A program made the translations under genes and the position numbers. A DNA stretch of 14,397 nt, taken from NCBI GenBank assembly GCA_022710255.1, contig JAKLHG010000007.1, positions 6,554 through 20,950 on the forward strand. The letters are read 5' to 3'. This DNA is from Candidatus Hydrogenedentota bacterium (GTDB taxonomy: Bacteria; Hydrogenedentota; Hydrogenedentia; Hydrogenedentales; CAITNO01). How positions within the stretch are numbered: the first letter of the stretch is position 1; each line of letters begins with the position of its first letter. This document shows positions 1 to 7,123 of this stretch, piece after piece. The notes under the pieces were generated by a model, which did no database searches, was not told the origin of the DNA, and saw only the letters and a program-made list of their open reading frames with translations.

Positions 1-560
1 AACTGCCGGGTGACCAGGCCCTCTTGCGGCACATTGATTTCCAGCGCCGCTGACACCGCAAAGAGATTGACGAAACTGTTGATATCCACTGGCGGCAGGT
101 CGGGGTGCTGAAGCAAGTCAAGGATCCAGCTGAAATAGGCATAACTGAAGGCGGCTTTCCAGGGCTCGGAGACGACATCCCAGTCGCCGCTCTCGTTTTT
201 AAGGGAATCAATATCATCAACCGCATCGGACGGACACACGCAAATGGCAAAGTCCGTGTTGTAGTTCGGATACCACGCGGACACCAGCGGCGCGGCCACC
301 AGTTCCAGTTTCTCCTGCAGAGAACCCGCAGGCCAGCCGGGCTCGGTGATGTCCGCCACCTGCAACGGGGGCCAATAGTCCTTCTGCTCATCCGCGTAAA
401 GTTTGAAAATAGTGCCCCACTGCTTCAGGTTGTTCTGGCAGGACTTGCGCCGTGCCGCTTCCCGGGCGCGCGCCAGGGCGGGCAGCAGAATCGCGGCCAG
501 AATACCGATAATGGCAATCACCACCAGCAGTTCAATCAGCGTAAATCCCTTGTGCTTCAT
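1..560 (-). CDS. Prepilin-type N-terminal cleavage/methylation protein (pseudopilin), 3' end outside window
   Basis: The visible 186 codons begin MKHKGFTLIELLVVIAIIGI, a classic type IV prepilin/type II secretion pseudopilin leader. Prepilin peptidase would cut after Gly5, leaving N-methyl-Phe and the conserved Glu at mature position 5. The hydrophobic helix is followed by an amphipathic LPALARAREAARR segment and SCQNNLKQWG, then a globular domain with Cys-x-Cys near residue 110 (CVCPSD) and SYAYFSW near residue 140. This layout is typical of the large paralogous prepilin families of Planctomycetota, Lentisphaerota and Hydrogenedentota, whose individual roles are mostly unknown. The ATG at 558-560 is supported by GAGGA at 568-572, 7 nt upstream. 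The frame is open to position 1, so the C-terminus is missing. The gene is transcribed away from the ABC operon's 3' end, separated from it by a repeat-containing gap. Confidence 0.9.
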   Translation of the reverse strand, partial: MKHKGFTLIELLVVIAIIGILAAILLPALARAREAARRKSCQNNLKQWGTIFKLYADEQKDYWPPLQVADITEPGWPAGSLQEKLELVAAPLVSAWYPNYNTDFAICVCPSDAVDDIDSLKNESGDWDVVSEPWKAAFSYAYFSWILDLLQHPDLPPVDINSFVNLFAVSAALEINVPQEGLVTRQ

Positions 561-925
561 ACAGAATCCTCGCCTGGGTTTCCTGCAACAATTAACCTTG
601 TATCCATGTTTTACTCGCCGCAATTTTACCACAAGCGAGTTTAACATATTACAAAATCCCCCCCCCCCGCCAACGGTGAATTTTTACGCTGGATTGATTG
701 CCTCTTTGTATTTATTCGCGGGAGGGTCAGTTCCCTTCGCGGCTCGTTACGAAATTGCATTTCCTCACCCTCACTATGATCATTTTATACCCGGAGGCAG
801 CGGTCCGTCGGTTGCGAAATACAATTTCGCGGACAAGTGCGTTCCAAAATGCAATTTTGGAACGAGAAAAACGCCCCCCCCCCCCCAACACTTTCGAATG
901 CTGAAATGCAGGACAAAAAACGCGA
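561..925. other. Gene-free intergenic stretch with palindromes and poly-C runs
   Basis: No convincing coding region lies between the prepilin start and the permease stop. Short open frames here have no ribosome binding site and run through homopolymers. The stretch holds an 11-C run (658-668), three short palindromes (751-763, 814-830, 841-863) and a 13-C run (874-886). The prepilin promoter should lie at its left end; TAAAAT on the minus strand (623-628) is a possible -10 box, but I see no good -35 partner. No clear intrinsic terminator for the ABC operon is visible, although six Ts follow the permease stop on the minus strand (914-919). Confidence 0.7.
751..863. repeat. Cluster of three short REP-like palindromes
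   Basis: Three inverted repeats share an A/T-rich centre and a 3-nt loop. They are GAAAT-TGC-ATTTC (751-763), GCGAAAT-ACA-ATTTCGC (814-830) and GTTCCAAAAT-GCA-ATTTTGGAAC (841-863). The last has perfect 10-bp arms and is followed by GAGAAAAACG and the 13-C run. Size and clustering resemble REP/BIME-type intergenic palindromes mobilised by REP-associated tyrosine transposases, but no such transposase is in the window. The palindromes themselves are read directly from the sequence; the REP assignment is inference. Confidence 0.6.
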
Positions 926-1879
926 TCAGGTTTTCTTCCGCCTAACGTCGAAGTAGACGGCGGTGAGGATGACGAGTCCCTTGAGGATGTACTGATAGGA
1001 AAAGTGGACGCCCGCCTGGTTGAGGCCTTTGTCCAGGGTGCCGATGATGACGGCGCCGATGAAGGTGCCCGGGATGGAACCGATGCCGCCAGTGAAGCTG
1101 GTGCCGCCGACTACGGCGGCGGCGATGGCATTCAATTCGAAGCCGGCGCCCGAGGCGGGTTCCGCACTGTAGAGTTGCGAGGTGGCGATAATTCCCGCAA
1201 TGCCCGTAAACAGGGCGCAGAGGATATATACGGTGATTTCGGCGCGTCCCACGGCGATGCCGGTGAAACGGGCGGCTTCCCGGTTACCACCGATGCCATA
1301 GAGGTGCTGTCCGAAGCGGGTGCGGTGCAGCAGCACGGCGCTGATGACGAGAATGACCAGCATGACGAGCACGGGCACGGGCAGCACGCCGGCGATGCGG
1401 CCGTTGCCCAGACCCAGGAACAGCGTTTCGTGGGCGGGGATGGAAATGGGCCGCCCCTGGTTGAAACGCAGCGCGGCGCCCCGGGCGACCATCATGGTGG
1501 CCAGGGTGATGATGAAGGGCGGCATCTTGGTGCGTGCGGCGCAGACGCCGTTGAAGGCGCCGAAGAGCGCGGCCACCACCAGCCCGGCGCCCACGGCCAG
1601 GAAAAAACGGAACAGGCTTTGTGTTTCCGCTTCGCCATAGCCCAGCACATACACGGCGGTGGTCCCAACCACGGCGAGTACTGCCCCGACGGACAGATCA
1701 ATGCCGCCGATAAGAATGCAGAAGGTCATGCCGAAGGCGATGATGGCATTCACGGATATTTGCTGCACCAGGTCCACCAGGTTCTCAGGATTGAGGAACC
1801 CGGGCACCAGTATCCGGAACAGCGCCATCAGGGCGATGGAAGCGCCTATGAGGGGAATGAGCCGTTTCGCCGTGTTCAT
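926..1879 (-). CDS. Sugar ABC transporter permease (RbsC/BPD_transp_2 family)
   Basis: Inner-membrane permease of a ribose/xylose/galactose-type ABC importer, 317 aa, close to the usual ~320 aa for RbsC. It has many hydrophobic segments. The family motif GGIDLSVG is at residues 58-65, and the conserved loop ELNAIAAAVVGGTSFTGGIG is at about 248-267, where this family contacts the ATPase. The ATG at 1877-1879 overlaps the ATPase stop as ATGA (1876-1879), so translation is probably coupled. It is the last gene of the binding protein-ATPase-permease operon. Only one permease gene is present, consistent with a homodimeric pore as in the ribose systems. The transported sugar cannot be read from the sequence. 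Confidence 0.93.
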   Translation of the reverse strand: MNTAKRLIPLIGASIALMALFRILVPGFLNPENLVDLVQQISVNAIIAFGMTFCILIGGIDLSVGAVLAVVGTTAVYVLGYGEAETQSLFRFFLAVGAGLVVAALFGAFNGVCAARTKMPPFIITLATMMVARGAALRFNQGRPISIPAHETLFLGLGNGRIAGVLPVPVLVMLVILVISAVLLHRTRFGQHLYGIGGNREAARFTGIAVGRAEITVYILCALFTGIAGIIATSQLYSAEPASGAGFELNAIAAAVVGGTSFTGGIGSIPGTFIGAVIIGTLDKGLNQAGVHFSYQYILKGLVILTAVYFDVRRKKT

Positions 1880-3393
1880 GCCGTTTTGCCTCCCGTGAGC
1901 AGTGTCATGATTTCCTCCATGCCGGTGTCCTCGGCGTCCAGGGTTTTCAGAATGCGCCCGTCGCGATACACCGCCACCCGGTGCGACATGTTCAGCACCT
2001 CGTTGAGGTCCGAGGAAATGAGCACTACGGCCATTCCCTCGCGGACAAGGCCCGCAAGGAGGCGGAACATTTCCTCACGCGCGCCCACATCCACGCCCCG
2101 CGTTGGTTCGTCGAGAATGAGTACCCGGGGGCGGTGTTCCATCCATCGGGACACGAGCACCTTCTGCTGGTTGCCGCCGGACAGGCCCGTAATGGACTGT
2201 TCGGGGTCCGCCACCTTGATGGCAAATCCTTGTATGGAACGGTTTACGATGGCGCGCCGCAGGTTCCTATCGGGCCGGCATCCCAGATTCCATTCCCGGA
2301 CCCAGGGCAGGGCGAGGTTGAAGGCCACGGTCTGGATCATGATAAGGCCCTGTCCCTGGCGGTCTTCCGGGATCAATACCATGCCCGCGCGCAGCGCGTC
2401 GCGGGGGCTGCGGATGTCAACAATCTCGCCCGCCAGGGCGATTTCCCCGCTCCTGAGGGAGTCTATACCGAAGAGGGTCCGGGCCAGTTCGGTTCTGCCG
2501 GAACCCACCAGCCCGGCAATGCCCAGCACTTCCCCCTCATGGAGGGTAAAGCTGACCTCGTGCACCCGGTCGTTGCTTAACCCGGTCACCTGCAGCACGG
2601 CCGGACCGGCAACACGGGGCGGCCGGTGAAAATAGTCCACTACGTCCCGGCCCACCATCCAGCGCACAAGTTCGCGCTGGGCCACCTCGTTTACGGGCCG
2701 CGTGCCCACGGTACGGCCATCGCGCAGCACGGTTATCCTGTCGGCCAGCCGCATGATTTCTTCAAGCCGGTGGGAGATATAGATAATGCCGACCCCCTGC
2801 GCGCGCAGGCGGCGCAGCGTGGTAAACAACGCCACCGTTTCGGCGTCGGACAGGGCCGAAGTCGGTTCGTCCAGCACCAGAATGCGGGCGCGGGTTGCCA
2901 GGGCGCGCGCGATCTCCACCAGCTGGCGGTGGGCCACGCTGAGACTGGCCACGGATTTCCGCACGTCACGGATCTCATACAGGCCGAGGCGTTCCACCAG
3001 TTCCCTGGCGGCGCCGGCCATGGCCCCGTGGCGCACGAAACCGAAGGCATGGGGCTCCCGTCCCAGGAAAATGTTCTGCGCAACCGTCATGTTCGGCGCG
3101 AGGGACAGTTCCTGGTGAATGATGCGGACGCCCAGCCGGTCCGCGGCGGCCACGCCGTTCACGTCCACGGGCATGCCTTCGAAAAGGATGGCACCTTCAT
3201 CGGCCTGGTGGATGCCGCCGAGCACCTTGATGAGCGTGGACTTGCCGGCGCCGTTTTCGCCCAGCAGCGCGTGGATTTCGCCGGGGTGCAGGTCAAAACT
3301 TACGCGGTCCAACGCCGTAACGCCGCCGAAACGCTTGGTAATCTCCTCCAACACCAGCATCGGCGCGGACACCCTATCAGGGGCGACACTCAC
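1876..3393 (-). CDS. Sugar ABC transporter ATP-binding protein, tandem ABC domains (RbsA/MglA type)
   Basis: Cytoplasmic ATPase of 505 aa with two fused ABC domains. Domain 1 has Walker A GENGAGKST (45-53), the sugar-family signature LSVAHRQ (151-157), Walker B ILVLDEPTSA (171-180) and the switch His208. Domain 2 has the degenerate Walker A GLVGSGRTE (294-302), with no lysine, signature LSGGNQQ (404-410) and Walker B VLILDEPT (424-431), with Asp462 where the switch His would be. This asymmetry is normal for RbsA/MglA/XylG proteins, where only one site hydrolyses ATP efficiently. The start is GTG at 3391-3393, overlapping the binding-protein stop as GTGA. An in-frame ATG at residue 12 is the alternative, but the overlap favours the GTG. 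Confidence 0.95.
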   Translation of the reverse strand: MSVAPDRVSAPMLVLEEITKRFGGVTALDRVSFDLHPGEIHALLGENGAGKSTLIKVLGGIHQADEGAILFEGMPVDVNGVAAADRLGVRIIHQELSLAPNMTVAQNIFLGREPHAFGFVRHGAMAGAARELVERLGLYEIRDVRKSVASLSVAHRQLVEIARALATRARILVLDEPTSALSDAETVALFTTLRRLRAQGVGIIYISHRLEEIMRLADRITVLRDGRTVGTRPVNEVAQRELVRWMVGRDVVDYFHRPPRVAGPAVLQVTGLSNDRVHEVSFTLHEGEVLGIAGLVGSGRTELARTLFGIDSLRSGEIALAGEIVDIRSPRDALRAGMVLIPEDRQGQGLIMIQTVAFNLALPWVREWNLGCRPDRNLRRAIVNRSIQGFAIKVADPEQSITGLSGGNQQKVLVSRWMEHRPRVLILDEPTRGVDVGAREEMFRLLAGLVREGMAVVLISSDLNEVLNMSHRVAVYRDGRILKTLDAEDTGMEEIMTLLTGGKTA

Positions 3394-4379
3394 GCGGCCG
3401 GTTCCGGGGCGGTTTCGAAGGCGTCAGCATTCTCTTTGGTAATCAGTTTGACGGGTATTTTGACGTCTTTTTCCACCGGCTTGCCTTCGAGATGCTCGTA
3501 CAGTTTCTGCGCGGACACCCGGCCGATTTCACGGGGGAACTGGGCGGACGTGGAGTGCATCTTGCCCGCCCGGATGGCGGCAATGGCTTCCTTGGACCCA
3601 TCCACGGTCACCACCGTCACCTCCCCGAGTTTGCCCGCCGATTCGATGGCGGAAATCGCACCCAGCGCGCTGGGATCGTTGATGGGAAATACGGCATTCA
3701 CCTCCGGGAAACGGCTCAGCAGATCGCGCATGACGGGCCGCGCACCTTCGGTGGTACCCTTGCCTTCCTGGGTGTCCAAAAGCGCCATGCCCGGGAACTT
3801 GGCCATCTCTTCCTTGAATCCTTCCACGCGGTCAATACACGCCTTGTTGACCGACTGGTGCAGAATCACCACCCTCGCGTCCGGCCGCACTTCGTTCAGC
3901 GCCCGCGCGGCCAGGCGGCCCGCTTCCACGTTATCCGACGCCACCTGGCACAACACCAAGTCCGCATCCTTGACCGGAGCATCCACCACCACCACGGGAA
4001 TGTTCTTTTGTTTTGCCTGCACCAACGTGCCCGTGATGCCCTCCCAGTTCACCGGGTTCAGAAAAATGCCCGCCGCGCCCTGCAGCACCAGGTCGGAACA
4101 GTCGTTCTTCTGTTTCAGACTGTTAAACTGGGCGTCCAGCGTCACCAAACGGTCGCCGTGGGCTTCAACAACCTCCAGCAGGCCCGCGTTCAACTCTACA
4201 AAGAACGGGTTGTTCATGGTCTGAAACGATACCCCGAAAAGCCGCCCCCCGACGCCTTCAGGGCCTGTTTGCGCCTGCGGCGCAGCGTCCCCGGCCGGTG
4301 CGGCCTGCTTGGGACTGCATCCCGCAATCACCAGCACCATGACGACCATCGCAACAACGGGTACCAACGCTTTTTTCAT
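3390..4379 (-). CDS. Sugar-binding lipoprotein of ABC importer (periplasmic binding protein, RbsB-like)
   Basis: Substrate-binding component of the importer, 329 aa. The N-terminus MKKALVPVVAMVVMVLVIAG then Cys21 is a lipoprotein signal with lipobox IAGC, so the mature protein is membrane-anchored. An Ala/Pro-rich linker (about 22-42) precedes a type I periplasmic binding fold. Typical ribose-family segments are FGVSFQTMNNPFF (about 48-60), VVVDAPV (130-136), ASDNVEAGRLAA (147-158), NDPSALGA (234-241) and VDGSKEA (259-265). I placed the start at ATG 4377-4379 rather than the longer open frame to 4583. This start gives the lipoprotein signal and has AAGGAGA (4385-4391) just upstream; the longer version would bury both. 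It is the first gene of the three-gene operon. Confidence 0.93.
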   Translation of the reverse strand: MKKALVPVVAMVVMVLVIAGCSPKQAAPAGDAAPQAQTGPEGVGGRLFGVSFQTMNNPFFVELNAGLLEVVEAHGDRLVTLDAQFNSLKQKNDCSDLVLQGAAGIFLNPVNWEGITGTLVQAKQKNIPVVVVDAPVKDADLVLCQVASDNVEAGRLAARALNEVRPDARVVILHQSVNKACIDRVEGFKEEMAKFPGMALLDTQEGKGTTEGARPVMRDLLSRFPEVNAVFPINDPSALGAISAIESAGKLGEVTVVTVDGSKEAIAAIRAGKMHSTSAQFPREIGRVSAQKLYEHLEGKPVEKDVKIPVKLITKENADAFETAPEPAA

Positions 4380-4431
4380 GCCCTTCTCCTTTTCATTTTC
4401 AGGAAACCTGCCATCCAACCGGCTGCCGGCG

Positions 4432-4460
4432 ATTATAGCACTCCGGGATAAAAGGCACAA
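4432..4460 (-). promoter_or_regulatory. Candidate sigma70-type promoter of the sugar ABC operon
   Basis: On the minus strand there is a perfect -10 box TATAAT (4432-4437). A 17-nt spacer separates it from TTGTGC (4455-4460), a weak -35 box. The distance to the binding-protein ATG (4379) gives a leader of roughly 45 nt. Position and spacing fit a housekeeping promoter; the weak -35 would suit an activated promoter. No operator could be identified. Confidence 0.5.
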
Positions 4461-4514
4461 AAGCGGTTTTAGCCTGCGAAGAGGAGTGTAGCGGTGGCCG
4501 GCGGCGGGTTGCTG

Positions 4515-4559
4515 AAAGGACGTAAAGGGCCTAAGGGACATATAGGACGTGAAAGACGG
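4515..4559. repeat. Five-copy 9-nt tandem repeat (AAAGGACGT type)
   Basis: The stretch reads as consecutive 9-mers: AAAGGACGT, AAAGGGCCT, AAGGGACAT, ATAGGACGT, GAAAGACGG. It lies between the sulfatase 3' end and the ABC promoter. The same 9-nt unit forms an inverted array at 9018-9110. The units are diverged, so copy boundaries are approximate. Confidence 0.6.
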
Positions 4560-4588
4560 GAAACAAAGTCGGGCCGGGGACATTTCTC

Positions 4589-6001
4589 CTATTGCCGTTC
4601 TTCCGCCTTTTCCGGGTCATAGTTTGGATTCCGTTCCATCTCCTGGGCACCTACGGATGCGCGCCAAGCCTTCAGTTGTTCGTACATGTCCCGGACTTTT
4701 TCGGGCATGGCCGCCGCCAGGTTATGGCGTTCACCGGGGTCCTCGCGCAGATTGAAGAGTTCGAGCGCCCCGGGCGTTTCCACGCCCTCGATGCTTTTTT
4801 CAAACCACTCGATGAGCTTGTAGTCGCCCTGCCGGATGGAGCCGGACGGCGCAATGCCCAACGTGTGATAATGGGGATAGTGCCAGTACAGGGCATCCCG
4901 TTCCAACGCCCCGCATTGCTTCATGGCGGGCAGCAGGCTGACGCCGTCCACGGCGGGGTCGTTGAGCGCAATACCCGCCATTTCGGCAAAGGTGGGGAAG
5001 AAATCTATGGCGCAAACGGGTTCGGCACATTCCGTGCCGGCGGGGATGACAGCGGGCCATTGCATGAGAAAGGGGACACGGACGCCGCCTTCGTACAAGT
5101 CTCCTTTGGACCCATACAGGGGCTTGAGCCCTTCCCGGCCAAAATAATCACCATTGTCCCCAAGAAAGATGACCAGGGTGTTTTCAGCAAGTTGGAGAGC
5201 GTCGAGTGTATCGAGCAACCGGCCCACCTGCTTGTCCAGGGTTTCCACCATGGCACCAATAACGGGGTTATTGCCCATGTGATTGCTCGCATCCTTTTTG
5301 TTGGCATATTTGAGAATCCGGGGCGTATATTCCATCACTGGCTGATGAATGGCGCTGTGTGACACATAACACAAGAACGGATGCTCCCGGTTCTTTTCTA
5401 TGAAAGCGATGGCGCGGTCCGTGATTTCACGCACATGGTGGGCATCGTACTCGGGGTCGGCGCCAGCCTGGACCGCCGCGCCGGAGTCCGGCTTATCCAA
5501 CGCCAGCACATCGGAGAACCCGCGCGTATCCGGGTCGCCGGGCCGTCCCGGGGCATACTCTTTATCAACGCTCAAGTGCCATTTGCCGAAATGACCCGAC
5601 ACATACCCGGCATCAGCCAGCATTTCCGGGAGCACCTTTTCCTCCAGTGGCAGAGACTTCCGCCAGTCAGGCGTCCGTAATTTCGCATAGGGATAAAGGT
5701 TGCCCGGAATAAAATCCGTGAGGTGCAATCGCGCCGGATATTTGCCGGTCATGATGGCGGCGCGGGTCGGCGAACATACCGGCGCCGCCGCATAGCCGTT
5801 AAGAAACTTCATGCCCGTAGCGGCAAGCCGGTCCAGATTGGGCGTCTCGTAAAAAGGGTTCCCGTAGCATCCCGCCTGATGCTGCCCCATGTCATCCGCC
5901 AGGATAAGCACTATGTTGGGTTTATGCTCTGCCCGGGCCCGTCCTGTTCCCGCCAACAGCGTCATGGCCCCGGCTGCGCAAAGAAAATGTCGCCTGTTCA
6001 T
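4589..6001 (-). CDS. Tat-exported arylsulfatase-family sulfatase (S1, alkaline phosphatase fold)
   Basis: Hydrolyses sulfate esters, here probably outside the cytoplasm. The 470-aa product starts MNRRHFLCAAGAMTLLAGTG, a Tat-like leader with Arg3-Arg4. The catalytic motif CSPTR (76-80) carries the Cys converted to formylglycine, so a separate maturase is needed; none is in the window. Other active-site features are Asp36-Asp37 in LADDMG, GKWH (Lys140, His142), SHSAIHQP (His215), GDNG (Asp282-Asn283) and Lys299 in YGSKGDLYEGG. The C-terminal ELFNLREDPGERHNLA (about 414-429) is the usual sulfatase subdomain. I chose ATG 5999-6001 because GGGAGGT lies about 6 nt upstream; extending to 6067 would add 22 residues before the leader. 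Substrate is unknown; sulfated polysaccharide is plausible given the sugar importer next door. Confidence 0.93.
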   Translation of the reverse strand: MNRRHFLCAAGAMTLLAGTGRARAEHKPNIVLILADDMGQHQAGCYGNPFYETPNLDRLAATGMKFLNGYAAAPVCSPTRAAIMTGKYPARLHLTDFIPGNLYPYAKLRTPDWRKSLPLEEKVLPEMLADAGYVSGHFGKWHLSVDKEYAPGRPGDPDTRGFSDVLALDKPDSGAAVQAGADPEYDAHHVREITDRAIAFIEKNREHPFLCYVSHSAIHQPVMEYTPRILKYANKKDASNHMGNNPVIGAMVETLDKQVGRLLDTLDALQLAENTLVIFLGDNGDYFGREGLKPLYGSKGDLYEGGVRVPFLMQWPAVIPAGTECAEPVCAIDFFPTFAEMAGIALNDPAVDGVSLLPAMKQCGALERDALYWHYPHYHTLGIAPSGSIRQGDYKLIEWFEKSIEGVETPGALELFNLREDPGERHNLAAAMPEKVRDMYEQLKAWRASVGAQEMERNPNYDPEKAEERQ

Positions 6002-6099
6002 GGAATACCTCCCTGGTCCGAAATGCCGGGCATTTACGAACCTTAACATAAGTACCTGGCCGTCCATCCGCGTGGCGGGTTGATGGTCACGTCATCACC

Positions 6100-6115
6100 C
6101 CGGCGCAAGCGCCGG
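6100..6115. repeat. GC-rich palindrome between divergent genes
   Basis: CCGGCGC-AA-GCGCCGG is a perfect inverted repeat in the gap between the divergent sulfatase and isomerase genes. Just before it, TGATG-N7-CATCA (6081-6097) forms a second, weaker dyad. Either could be a REP-like palindrome or an operator. There is no adjacent T-run on either strand, so a terminator is unlikely. Confidence 0.4.
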
Positions 6116-6210
6116 CCATGTTTCTGCCGCAGGTGGAAATGCAAAACACACCTGTGATTTAATTATATTGTACGTTGATACCCCTGTAAACCAAAATAAG
6201 GAGCGCGATA

Positions 6211-7107
6211 ATGGCACTGACGCGACGGGAATTCATCAAAACAAGCACACTGGGCGCCGCGGGGTTTTGCCTGGCATCCCGCCTGCGCGCGGAAACCGGG
6301 TTGAAAATTAAAATTGGCGCATGCGACTGGTCGTTCCAGGAATCCTGCAATCCGGATGGATTTGACGCGGCAAAAGCGCTGGGAATGGACGGTCTGGAGA
6401 TCTCCTCCACAGACGAAGCCAAGGATGTGCTCAAAATCGCCGACCCGGAGTTTCAGGCGGCGTACAAAACGGCCATGGACCGCACGGGCCTTGCCATACC
6501 GTCCATCGCCCTGGGTCTGATGAACAGTTACCCGCTGGCCAGTGATGACCGGGGCCCGGCCTGGCTGGAACAAACCATTGCGGCGGCGGCGGCCCTGAAC
6601 GCCAAAGTCATCTTGATCGCCTTTTTCAGCGACGGTGACCTCCTCGAGAAGGCGGGCCTGTTCGGGCTGGGCGGCGGCACGCTGAAGGAAAAGGAACTGG
6701 ACGTCGTGGTGGAACGCCTCAAGGTTGCGGCCCCGAAAGCGGCCGAGGCCGGGGTGATACTCGGGCTGGAAAACACGCTTTCCGCCGCGCAGAATCTGTC
6801 GATTCTGGAACGGGTCCAGCATGACGCCGTTCGCGTTTACTATGATGTGGGCAATTCGACGTATAACGACTACGATGTGCCCGCGGAAATCCGCGACCTC
6901 GGCGACCGCATTTGCCAGATTCATTTCAAGGATGGCGCCAACAACCTGGGTGAAGGCCAGGTGGATATGAACGCGGTGGCAAAAGCAATGAAAGATATTC
7001 ACTATGAAGGCTGGGTGGTGCTTGAAACGGCGATCCGGGAACAGAACCGTGACGCCAGTTTCCGCAAGAATATCGACTTTGTAAAATCCATGTTTAAAAC
7101 GGCCTGA
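6211..7107 (+). CDS. Tat-exported sugar phosphate isomerase/epimerase-like TIM-barrel protein
   Basis: Member of the xylose isomerase-like TIM-barrel superfamily (AP_endonuc_2), 298 aa. The leader MALTRREFIKTSTLGAAGFC has a Tat motif TRREF with Arg5-Arg6, so export is likely. Probable metal ligands are Glu187 (GLENT), Asp212 (YYDVGN), His238 (IHFKD) and Glu272 (LETA), the pattern of hydroxypyruvate isomerase and tagatose epimerase relatives. These folds isomerise or epimerise sugars, and some act as lyases or hydratases on 3-keto-glycosides; the reaction here is not decidable. AAGGAG (6198-6203) lies 7 nt before the ATG. TATATT (6164-6169) is a possible -10 box without a good -35. It is the first gene of an operon with the oxidoreductase 16 nt downstream. 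Confidence 0.88.
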   Translation: MALTRREFIKTSTLGAAGFCLASRLRAETGLKIKIGACDWSFQESCNPDGFDAAKALGMDGLEISSTDEAKDVLKIADPEFQAAYKTAMDRTGLAIPSIALGLMNSYPLASDDRGPAWLEQTIAAAAALNAKVILIAFFSDGDLLEKAGLFGLGGGTLKEKELDVVVERLKVAAPKAAEAGVILGLENTLSAAQNLSILERVQHDAVRVYYDVGNSTYNDYDVPAEIRDLGDRICQIHFKDGANNLGEGQVDMNAVAKAMKDIHYEGWVVLETAIREQNRDASFRKNIDFVKSMFKTA

Positions 7108-7123
7108 ACGAAGGATACCCACA

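Noticed and set aside
403..945. 180-codon open frame through the poly-C region
   Set aside because: It begins inside the antisense of the prepilin gene, runs through homopolymers and palindromes (PPPPP stretches) and ends in the permease 3' end. It shows no coding character.
1004..2629. 541-codon open frame on the plus strand opposite the permease and ATPase genes
   Set aside because: It is antisense to two clear ABC transporter genes, has a Gly/Asp/Ala-biased and then Arg/Ser-biased composition with no domain, and lacks a ribosome binding site. It is a by-product of GC-rich codon use.
2626..4224. 532-codon open frame on the plus strand opposite the ATPase and binding-protein genes
   Set aside because: It is antisense to well-supported genes, rich in His/Gln/Arg and then Ser/Arg, and shows no family motif.
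4380..4583. Upstream extension of the sugar-binding protein by 68 codons
   Set aside because: It would hide the lipoprotein signal peptide inside the protein and ignores the strong ribosome binding site at 4385-4391. It also runs through the likely promoter.
6002..6067. Upstream extension of the sulfatase by 22 codons
   Set aside because: The Tat leader starts at 6001 with GGGAGGT in front; the extension overlaps that ribosome binding site.
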